From Granulicella sp. (GTDB taxonomy: Bacteria > Acidobacteriota > Terriglobia > Terriglobales > Acidobacteriaceae): a DNA stretch of 19,702 bases. A program made the translations under genes and the position numbers. Positions 14,287-19,702 of the stretch are shown here, in pieces (the stretch's first letter is position 1; each line of letters opens with the position of its first letter). A model generated the notes under the pieces. The model saw nothing but the letters and a program-made list of their open reading frames with translations, ran no database searches and had not been told where the DNA came from. The stretch covers positions 1 to 19,702 of the forward strand of contig PKWK01000121.1 in the NCBI GenBank assembly GCA_003133205.1, in the 5' to 3' direction.

Positions 14287-16039
14287 AAATCACCATCGAG
14301 CTCTCCATCTCGATCCGCGCAGGCTCGACTCGCGAGGCCTCACTCCGCGCCGGCATTGTGCCTTCATCCGACACCTTGGCCGCTTCGGCTCCCGCCTGCA
14401 CTCCCGCCCGTGCTCCCGTTGCCGCCACATCCAAAATCATCGCGAGCATTCCGTTGCCCAGCACCGTCGCGCCCGAGAACATGCCAATCTGGCTCAGCAC
14501 CGCGGACAGCGGCTTCACCACAATCTCCTCCGGCGCTTTCAGATCGTCCACCACCAGTCCAAACCTGCGGCCCTCCGACTCCAGCACCGCGATATAAAAG
14601 CTGTGTGACGCCACGCCCACGCTCCGCTCCAATCCGAGCACGCGATCCAGCCACACCAGTGGCAGCAGGCTTTCGCGCAGCCGGTAGACCTCAGCCGTGC
14701 CGATCCGTTCCACCGCCGTCGCGGCATCGCGCGCCGGCACATACACCAACTCAATTAGTGAGTTCTGTGGCACGGCGAAGCTCTGTCCTCCGCTCCGCAC
14801 CACCAACGCCGGAACGATCGCCAGGGTCAGCGGAACGCGCAGCCGCACCGTAGTCCCCGATCCCACGCGCGACTCCAATTCCACGCTCCCGCCCACCTGC
14901 TCCACATTGGTGCGCACCACATCCATCCCCACGCCGCGCCCGGAGACATTCGTCACTTCCTTCGCCATTGAAAATCCCGCCACGAAGATCATCCGCAGCG
15001 CCTCGCGCTGGGTCATCGATCCCGCCTGCTCCTGCGTCACCAATCCCCGCTCAATCGCCTTTGCCAGCACACGCTCGGTCGAGATCCCCGCCCCGTCGTC
15101 GATCACCTCGATCACCACCGACCCGTTCTGGTGGAATGCGCGCAGGCGCACCAGGCCTTCGACCGGCTTGCCCGCCTTCACACGTTCCTCCGGCGGCTCA
15201 ATCCCGTGGCCGATCGAGTTCCGCACAGCATGCGTCAGCGGATCCCGGATCGCGTCCAGCAGGCTCTTGTCCAGCCCTGTCTCCCGCCCCTCGAACTCGA
15301 TCCGCACGCGCCGTCCGCACGTCTTTGCCAGGTCCCGCACCATCCTGGGGAATTTGCCAAACAAGTATCCCACCGGCTGCATCCGCGCGTGCATCACCGA
15401 CTCGCGCAGCTCCGCCGTCACGCTGTTCAGTCTGCGCGCCAGCTCAGGAAAATTCTCGGAGCCCGGCGAACTCAGCAGAATGTGGTTCCGCGTCAATACC
15501 AGTTCGCCAACCAGGTTCATCATCCGGTTCAACACTTCCACATCGATGCGCAGTGTCCTCTGCTGGGCGAGCGAAGTCTCCGCCGTGGCCGACAAATCCA
15601 GGCGCCCCGCATCTCGATTCTGAGATGTGGGTTCTACCTCTGCTGCCAGCGACCCACCTCCAGCCTTGAAGGTCGCCAGAAGCGCAATCAACTCGTCGTC
15701 TTCCGCTGACCGTTCTCCCTCGGTCCCTGTTGCCTCAATCAGTCGAAGGATATTGCGCAACCCATCCAGCAACTCCAGCAGTCCGCTGATGAGCTCCGAC
15801 GTTACCGCGATCTTCCCGTCGCGCAAGGCCACTAACAACGACTCGCCTGCGTGCGCCAGCGTGCCCAGGCGGCTGAACCCCAGAAAGCCAGTGGTTCCCT
15901 TGATCGTGTGTACCGTGCGGAATATCTCCGAAAGCAGTTCGCCGTCGCCGGGCCGCCTCTCGAGCTCGGTCAGGCAGAGCTCCATTCGCTCCAGCCCTTC
16001 CTGGCTCTCCGCGATAAACTCTTTTGTCAGATCTTCCAC
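14249..16039 (-). CDS. cheA: CheA-type chemotaxis histidine kinase (truncated by frameshift)
   Basis: CheA autophosphorylates on an Hpt histidine and passes phosphate to CheY (and CheB). Residue numbers count from the frame's ATG at 16072. Domains: P1 Hpt with phospho-acceptor His55 in 'TVHTIKGTTGFLGF'; a short linker with no P2 CheY-docking domain; P3 dimerisation 'TLRIDVEVLNRMMNLVGELVLTRNHI' (173-198); P4 ATPase with N-box 'HAVRNSIGHGIE' (281-292), 'DDGAGI' (325-330) and 'GRGVGMDVV' (378-386); P5 CheW-like (about 415-550). It stops at 607 just after the first strand of a second CheW-like domain, because the frame changes at a G-run (14258-14262). The N-box has Gly288 where Asp is usual. Start: I prefer the GTG at 16039 (VEDLTKEFIAESQ), where AAGGGAG precedes and P1 begins. 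It is divergent from cdd. Confidence 0.9.
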   Translation of the reverse strand: MEDLTKEFIAESQEGLERMELCLTELERRPGDGELLSEIFRTVHTIKGTTGFLGFSRLGTLAHAGESLLVALRDGKIAVTSELISGLLELLDGLRNILRLIEATGTEGERSAEDDELIALLATFKAGGGSLAAEVEPTSQNRDAGRLDLSATAETSLAQQRTLRIDVEVLNRMMNLVGELVLTRNHILLSSPGSENFPELARRLNSVTAELRESVMHARMQPVGYLFGKFPRMVRDLAKTCGRRVRIEFEGRETGLDKSLLDAIRDPLTHAVRNSIGHGIEPPEERVKAGKPVEGLVRLRAFHQNGSVVIEVIDDGAGISTERVLAKAIERGLVTQEQAGSMTQREALRMIFVAGFSMAKEVTNVSGRGVGMDVVRTNVEQVGGSVELESRVGSGTTVRLRVPLTLAIVPALVVRSGGQSFAVPQNSLIELVYVPARDAATAVERIGTAEVYRLRESLLPLVWLDRVLGLERSVGVASHSFYIAVLESEGRRFGLVVDDLKAPEEIVVKPLSAVLSQIGMFSGATVLGNGMLAMILDVAATGARAGVQAGAEAAKVSDEGTMPARSEASRVEPARIEMESSMVIYEGLEAWLRGRQ

Positions 16040-16133
16040 GTCTCCCTTATCGGGCAGGCAGCGCGTAAGCATGAGGCCCGGAAAGAATTCCGCATTTCCT
16101 ATTCTCGAAGCTTTGCTTTACGCTCATCTCTCT
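16040..16133. promoter_or_regulatory. Divergent intergenic region between cheA and cdd
   Basis: These 94 bp must contain start signals for both the che operon (leftward) and cdd (rightward). I see the cheA Shine-Dalgarno AAGGGAG next to the GTG but no clear -35/-10 pair on either strand. Coding character ends cleanly on both sides. The cdd ATG has no obvious Shine-Dalgarno (CTCATCTCTCT precedes it). Confidence 0.4.
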
Positions 16134-16568
16134 ATGGATTCCGACCTCACGCCCGCCGAAATAGCCGCACTCCACCAGCGCGCCACCGATGCCGCTCACA
16201 ACTCCTACTCCCCCTACAGCCATTTCCGGGTTGGCGCGGCGATTCTGCTGCACGCGGACGCAAACCAGCCTGGCGCCATCATCTCGGGCACCAACGTCGA
16301 AAACGCCTCTTACCGCCTCACCTCGTGCGCCGAGCAGGCGGCCATTGCCGCGGCCGTCACGCTCTACGGCCCCGCAATCCACATCCGCGCCGTCGCCGTC
16401 GTCAACCTCAACGGGGCGGCCTGCATGCCCTGCGGAGCCTGCCGCCAGACCATCCTCGAGTTCTCCACTCCTGAAACGGCCGTGTTCTACCCATCAGCCA
16501 GCGGCGAAATTGTCTCCACTACCCTTGCCGCCCTGCTCCCCGCCGCCTTCCGTCTTGCTGTCGAATAG
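16134..16568 (+). CDS. cdd: Cytidine deaminase
   Basis: Converts cytidine and deoxycytidine to uridine and deoxyuridine in the cytoplasm. The 144-residue length fits the small tetrameric zinc enzymes. Motifs: 'YSPYSHFRVGAAI' (26-36; substrate pocket), 'GTNVENASY' (52-60; the Asn and Glu bind the ribose), 'TSCAEQAAI' with zinc Cys65 and catalytic Glu67, and 'MPCGACRQ' with zinc Cys100 and Cys103. The frame is open far upstream over cheA antisense; the ATG at 16134 starts the recognisable protein. The next gene on this strand, deoA, uses the uridine produced, and a nucleoside transporter follows, so the genes form one salvage route. Confidence 0.95.
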   Translation: MDSDLTPAEIAALHQRATDAAHNSYSPYSHFRVGAAILLHADANQPGAIISGTNVENASYRLTSCAEQAAIAAAVTLYGPAIHIRAVAVVNLNGAACMPCGACRQTILEFSTPETAVFYPSASGEIVSTTLAALLPAAFRLAVE

Positions 16569-16956
16569 AAAAAAGATTTCTCCGATTTGCTCAGCAAAGT
16601 CGCGTGTCAAGCCCCCCAGATTAGAAAAAAATAGAATTCGCCAGTAATGACGGGACTTTTCGCGTTTTGTTGAGTTGGCCGATTCACCCTCCCAAACTCG
16701 TACAATTTAAGTAGGGGGTAATTAAGCGGAGTCCCATTTCATCCATCTGTCGGCTAACCCGCATAGAATGAAGATCTGAGGAGTAACTGCAATGGAATGA
16801 AATATTTGACTATAACGGTAATAGAATCAGATATTTACGAGGAGTGTTTTTGGTATATCGTTACAAACAAGAAACTTAGGATCACCACCCCCCGGGGGGG
16901 ACACCCTTATCGGCCCGCACGCGAGTGCCAATTCAGATCGCACGAATCGAGTTCAA
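16569..16956. other. AT-richer intergenic block between cdd and deoA, probable interspersed element
   Basis: About 390 bp that is visibly richer in A and T (especially 16621-16880) than the genes around it. It runs from a GTCGCGTGTCAAGCCCC motif (16599-16615) to a C6G7 run (16888-16900). I recall both ends, and the internal AATTTAAGTAGGGGGTA (16704-16720), from repeated intergenic elements of Terriglobales, but could not check. Possible signals inside: TTGACT (16806-16811) and GATATT 18 bp later, and a GAGGAG Shine-Dalgarno at 16778-16783. No family-recognisable gene is present; a 59-codon frame is listed separately. Confidence 0.5.
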
Positions 16957-16976
16957 GTGTCCATTCACCCTATTGA
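16797..16976 (+). CDS. Possible small protein (59 residues) within the element
   Basis: An open frame starts MKYLTITVIESDIYEECFWY, turns Arg/Pro/Ser-rich after the C/G run and ends 18 bp inside deoA. The Shine-Dalgarno-like GAGGAG (16778-16783) is 8 bp from an ATG at 16792 that encodes only Met-Glu-stop. That stop overlaps this ATG as ATGA, so translation could be coupled. The first half looks protein-like; the second half reads as translated non-coding sequence. It is most likely a chance frame, listed because of the signals. Confidence 0.15.
   Translation: MKYLTITVIESDIYEECFWYIVTNKKLRITTPRGGHPYRPARECQFRSHESSSSVHSPY
16888..16900. repeat. C6G7 run, a self-complementary GC block
   Basis: Six C followed by seven G form a 12-bp perfect palindrome (CCCCCCGGGGGG) in otherwise AT-rich DNA, 57 bp before the deoA start. 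It may be the end of an interspersed element. In mRNA it would be a very stable structure if opposed by other G/C runs, and it is a likely sequencing trouble spot. Confidence 0.7.
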
Positions 16977-18348
16977 CGTAATCCAGCACAAACGCGACGG
17001 CCTCACGCTCTCCGACGCCGAGATTCAGGCCTTCATCCGCGCGCTCGTCCATCGCACGCCTGAGAATCCCACGCCAACGGACGCCCAGACCGCCGCTCTG
17101 CTCATGGCCATCTTCGTGCGCGGCCTCAACTCCCAGGAACTCGCCTCCCTCACCCAGGCGATGCGTTTTTCCGGAGAGGTGTTCAACCCGGCTCCGCTCC
17201 AGGCATTCACGGTAGACAAGCACTCCACTGGAGGCGTCGGCGACAAGACCTCGCTGCTCATCGCGCCGATCGTCGCGGCTGCAGGACTGAAGGACCCGAT
17301 GATCTCCGGCCGCTCGCTCGGCCACACCGGAGGCACGCTCGACAAGCTCGAAACCATCCCCGGCTTCCGTACGCAACTTCCGCTGCCCGAGTTCCTCTCC
17401 ATCATCCAGCACTGCGGCTTCGCCATGGCCGGGCAGACCCCCACGCTGGTTCCCGCCGACCGCATTTTGTATGCGCTGCGCGACCATACAGGAACCGTCG
17501 AGTCGCCCTACCTGATCACCGCCAGCATCATGAGCAAGAAGCTCGCCGCCGGCCTCAACGCGCTCGTCCTCGACGTCAAGACTGGTTCGGGCGCCTTCAT
17601 GTCGAAGTACGCCGACGCCCAACTGCTCGCTCGCCTGATGGTCGAAACTGGCGAGTTGGACGGGACTCGCACCGTCGCCCTGCTCACTTCCATGGACCAG
17701 CCCCTCGGCCGCTTCTCCGGCAACTGGGTCGAGGTGCAGGAGTGCCTCGAACTCTTCCAGCACTTTTCGCCTGACTTCGCGTTCACCCTTCCGCTGGAAA
17801 AGCTGCGGCTCTCGTCCGACCTGATCAAATTGACTCACGCCCTCACGGGCCACATGCTATGCCTCGGGGGCAAGGCCGAGACGCCCGAGGCCGGCGCGCA
17901 CCTCTCCGAGAAACTCCTGGCCGACGGGTCCGCCTTCCAGCGCTTCGTCGAAATGGTGGAACTGCAATCGAGCAACCTGCCGGCCGCCTTCGCGGCGTTT
18001 GCCGACCCAGCCGCGTTCCACAAGCCCACTGCCGTCCGCACACTCACGGCCGATCGCGCAGGCTACCTCTCCTCGATGGATTGCACCAAAATCGGCTGGG
18101 CCGTGCAGCGCCTGGGAGCCGGACGCACTCGCCCCGGCGACCCGGTCAGCGCGCACGCGGGCATGGAGATGCACGCCAAACTCGGCGACCGCCTCGAAGC
18201 AGGCCAGCCCCTAGTCACCCTCTTCAGCGAGGATCCCGCCCTGCTCGCCGAGCCGGTCTCCATGCTCCGCGAAACGCTGCGATTCTCCGCCGAGCCCCCC
18301 GCACCCATCCCGCTCGTCCGCGAAATCATCACGAAAGACCAGCAATGA
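16957..18348 (+). CDS. deoA: Thymidine/pyrimidine-nucleoside phosphorylase
   Basis: Cleaves thymidine, deoxyuridine or uridine with phosphate to base and (deoxy)ribose-1-phosphate. The 463-residue protein shows the family's phosphate-binding loop 'VDKHSTGGVGDKTS' (86-99), the signature 'SGRSLGHTGGTLDKLE' (117-132), and 'VPADRILYALRDHTGTVES' with 'PYLITASIMSKKLAAG' and 'LDVKTGSGAFM'. The C-terminal domain ends in 'DPVSAHAGMEMHAKLGDRLEAG'. Members are usually 430-440 residues; this one is slightly longer at the C-terminus. From the sequence alone I cannot separate thymidine-specific DeoA from broad-specificity Pdp. It starts at GTG 16957 with a weak upstream GAG and no strong Shine-Dalgarno. 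cdd lies upstream on the same strand but is separated by 388 bp of intergenic element, so co-transcription is uncertain. Confidence 0.95.
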   Translation: MSIHPIDVIQHKRDGLTLSDAEIQAFIRALVHRTPENPTPTDAQTAALLMAIFVRGLNSQELASLTQAMRFSGEVFNPAPLQAFTVDKHSTGGVGDKTSLLIAPIVAAAGLKDPMISGRSLGHTGGTLDKLETIPGFRTQLPLPEFLSIIQHCGFAMAGQTPTLVPADRILYALRDHTGTVESPYLITASIMSKKLAAGLNALVLDVKTGSGAFMSKYADAQLLARLMVETGELDGTRTVALLTSMDQPLGRFSGNWVEVQECLELFQHFSPDFAFTLPLEKLRLSSDLIKLTHALTGHMLCLGGKAETPEAGAHLSEKLLADGSAFQRFVEMVELQSSNLPAAFAAFADPAAFHKPTAVRTLTADRAGYLSSMDCTKIGWAVQRLGAGRTRPGDPVSAHAGMEMHAKLGDRLEAGQPLVTLFSEDPALLAEPVSMLRETLRFSAEPPAPIPLVREIITKDQQ

Positions 18349-18371
18349 TCGCGGTGGGCACGCCAGGGCGG

Positions 18372-19094
18372 TTACGGCTTCGTAATCTTCAAGTCCGTCA
18401 CCACGGCGTCGGTGTTATGCGCGAACCGGATTCCGTAGACGCCGTCGGTCGACTTCAGCTTTCCTGCCGCAACCATGGCCGACTTGTCGTACGTCGCGAC
18501 GACAGTCCCATTGATCGAGCACGATACCTGGTCGCCCTTTACCGACATCGCAATACTCTGCGAAACCGGCTGCCCGACACCCGCGGCCTTATGCACGGCG
18601 TCGTTGGCCGTGGGCCGTCTCCCGCCCATCTGGAAGGCATCCGGCCCGAAGCCGCGCACGATGAACGTCCCGTTTCCATACGCCGCGCAGTACAGCAGGC
18701 TCTGCTGGGCCGTTCCCAGGTCGTTGCCACCGATCACGATTCCATACGGATGAGGATGGTCGTTCAGGTTCATGTACTTCGGCTCGGTGAACGTCGCCGA
18801 AACCGTGTAGTCGCCCTTGGCCACGTTCTTCGGGTTCCAGTAGGTCAACGCGGTTCCGGTCGTCACGCGCATCCCCTTGCCCTCGGGAGCGAGCTTCGCG
18901 TCCTTCACCGTCTGCCCGGCCTTCGCCGCGCCATCGTCGATCTTGCCCTCCCAGCCCGGAACTGTAATGCCGCCGCCGGCGATGCTCCGGCCCGTATCCT
19001 CGGCTGCGGCTGCGGCGGGCGCTTGCGCGTGGCCCACTCCCACGATTGGACTGCTCAAAACGACGACACAGATAATACGGCAGGCAAGGCGCAT
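18372..19094 (-). CDS. Secreted jelly-roll (DUF1080/LamG-like) protein
   Basis: A 240-residue exported protein. The signal peptide is about residues 1-24 (MRLACRIICVVVLSS.., cleaved near GHAQ). After an Ala-rich spacer comes a single beta-sandwich domain: 'GWEGKIDDGAAKAGQTVKDAKL', 'MRVTTGTALTYWNPKNVAKGDYTVSATFTEPKY', 'HPHPYGIVIGG' (about 113-123), 'YGNGTFIVRGFG', 'CSINGTVVATYDKS' and 'VYGIRFAHNTDAVVTDLKI' at the end. This order resembles concanavalin-like/DUF1080 domains, which bind or cut sugars in other proteins; no catalytic residues can be claimed. GGAG lies 7 bp before the ATG, and a perfect TATAAT is about 33 bp upstream. The gene converges on deoA (23-bp gap) and is divergent from the transporter gene. 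It is the odd member in a nucleoside salvage group. Confidence 0.75.
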   Translation of the reverse strand: MRLACRIICVVVLSSPIVGVGHAQAPAAAAAEDTGRSIAGGGITVPGWEGKIDDGAAKAGQTVKDAKLAPEGKGMRVTTGTALTYWNPKNVAKGDYTVSATFTEPKYMNLNDHPHPYGIVIGGNDLGTAQQSLLYCAAYGNGTFIVRGFGPDAFQMGGRRPTANDAVHKAAGVGQPVSQSIAMSVKGDQVSCSINGTVVATYDKSAMVAAGKLKSTDGVYGIRFAHNTDAVVTDLKITKP

Positions 19095-19126
19095 GGTGGT
19101 TCTCCAGAATAGGAATTTGTGTGCAG

Positions 19127-19132
19127 ATTATA
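19127..19132 (-). promoter_or_regulatory. -10 box TATAAT upstream of the jelly-roll gene
   Basis: On the minus strand TATAAT is a perfect consensus -10, giving a predicted 5' leader of about 25 nt before the ATG at 19094. No good -35 is present at 16-18 bp (the region reads about GGCCAG), so an activator or an alternative promoter class may be needed. The 19095-19253 interval also serves the divergent transporter gene. Confidence 0.4.
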
Positions 19133-19253
19133 TCCGCGATCGCCGAGTTCTGGCCGGCACGCAAATCCGTCAGCAAACAAACTCTGCCGCCCCGCGTCCC
19201 CATCCGTTACACTCTGGTCACACCAACTAACCTCGTCCGCACGGAGAGTACCT

Positions 19254-19702
19254 TTGGCACGATTTACAGGTCTACTCGGACTCATCACATTTATCGGCCT
19301 CGCCTACGCGCTCTCCACCAACCGCAAGGCGATTCGCTGGCGTACCGTAGCCTGGGGCCTCGGCCTCCAGATTGTCTTTGCCTTCCTGGTCATCAAGTGG
19401 AGCTACGGCCAGATCATCCTGCACGCTGCCAGCACAGCGGTCACCTCGATGCTTGGCCACTCCGCCGACGGCTCCACGATGGTCTTCGGCCCGCTCGGCG
19501 ATCCCAACAGCGTGCTGCACGTCTTCGCCTTCGCCGTGCTGCCCACGATCATCTTCGTCTCAGCCTTCTTCGCCATCCTCTATCACATCGGAGTCATGCA
19601 GCAGGTCATCAAGGTCGTCGCGTGGATCATGCAGCGCACGATGGGCACCAGCGGCGCGGAGAGTACCAACGTCGCCGCCAGCATCTTCATGGGCCAGACC
19701 GA
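19254..19702 (+). CDS. nupC: Concentrative nucleoside transporter (CNT/NupC family), N-terminal part
   Basis: Only the first 149 residues are in the window; the gene runs off the right edge. It has no ATG start: the frame begins with TTG at 19254, preceded by GGAGAG (19243-19248) at 5-bp spacing, and reads (M)ARFTGLLGLITFIGLAYALS. Membrane segments are visible at about residues 4-20, 30-47 and 93-115. Family marks are 'AFAVLPTIIFVSAFFAILYHIGVMQ', 'MGTSGAESTNVAASIFMGQT', the last leading into the GQTEAP pore motif. CNT proteins import nucleosides with Na+ or H+. With cdd and deoA it completes an uptake-and-degradation route for pyrimidine nucleosides. It diverges from the jelly-roll gene across a 159-bp gap. 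Confidence 0.92.
   Translation, partial: MARFTGLLGLITFIGLAYALSTNRKAIRWRTVAWGLGLQIVFAFLVIKWSYGQIILHAASTAVTSMLGHSADGSTMVFGPLGDPNSVLHVFAFAVLPTIIFVSAFFAILYHIGVMQQVIKVVAWIMQRTMGTSGAESTNVAASIFMGQT

Noticed and set aside
16047..16055. GCCCGATAA on the minus strand, like a sigma-28 -10 box, before cheA
   Set aside because: It overlaps the cheA Shine-Dalgarno and would start transcription at the start codon; no TAAA-type -35 at the right distance.
15627..16133. N-terminal extension of cytidine deaminase
   Set aside because: It is antisense to cheA; the deaminase family length (about 130-150 residues) fits the ATG at 16134.
1..19702. CRISPR arrays, tRNA or rRNA genes, transposases, phage genes
   Set aside because: None seen by reading both strands; no regularly spaced repeats longer than two to four units were found.

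Overview
The window looks like chromosomal DNA of an acidobacterium, probably order Terriglobales. That placement is an inference from about 60% G+C, from protein features (a PEP-CTERM-type secreted protein, the style of the CheA/CheW proteins) and from several intergenic repeat types that I associate from memory with this phylum. I could not run any search. I see no phage, transposase, CRISPR array, rRNA or tRNA.

Layout. (1) 1-498 (+): 3' end of the replication-recombination ATPase gene rarA. It converges on a small gene (586-1236, -) for a proline-rich exported protein with a PEP-CTERM-like sorting tail. (2) 1237-1758: gene-free, with a short tandem repeat and a strong hairpin. (3) 1759-6258, all on the minus strand: dsbD (membrane thiol-disulfide reductase), a CoA-binding protein, a DinB-fold protein, and prfB (release factor 2). 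The prfB gene carries a classical programmed +1 frameshift, so its true start is at 6258. (4) 6373-7143 (+): an unrecognised 256-residue protein, convergent with (5) 7156-11979 (-): a full-length Lhr-type superfamily 2 helicase whose coding sequence contains four tandem copies of a 7-bp repeat.

(6) 12055-16039 (-): a chemotaxis-type operon read in the order cheA, cheW, cheY, cheR. The joins are tight, with ATGA overlaps at cheA/cheW and cheW/cheY. cheA is broken near its 3' end by a +1 frame change at a run of five G. The remainder of its second CheW-like domain is intact in the next frame up to the cheW start. This is a mutation, a sequencing error or a recoding site. (7) 16134-19702: a pyrimidine-nucleoside salvage group, with cdd (cytidine deaminase) and deoA (pyrimidine nucleoside phosphorylase) on plus, and a CNT-family nucleoside transporter entering at the right edge on plus. 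A minus-strand secreted jelly-roll protein lies between deoA and the transporter. An AT-richer block of about 390 bp between cdd and deoA looks like an interspersed element.

Functionally, the transporter, deaminase and phosphorylase would together import cytidine/uridine-type nucleosides, deaminate them and release base plus pentose-1-phosphate. The che genes encode a compact core signalling module without CheB or a receptor in view. The most notable items are the prfB recoding site, the split cheA, the heptamer repeat inside lhr and the cdd-deoA intergenic element. I found no convincing wholly new system.
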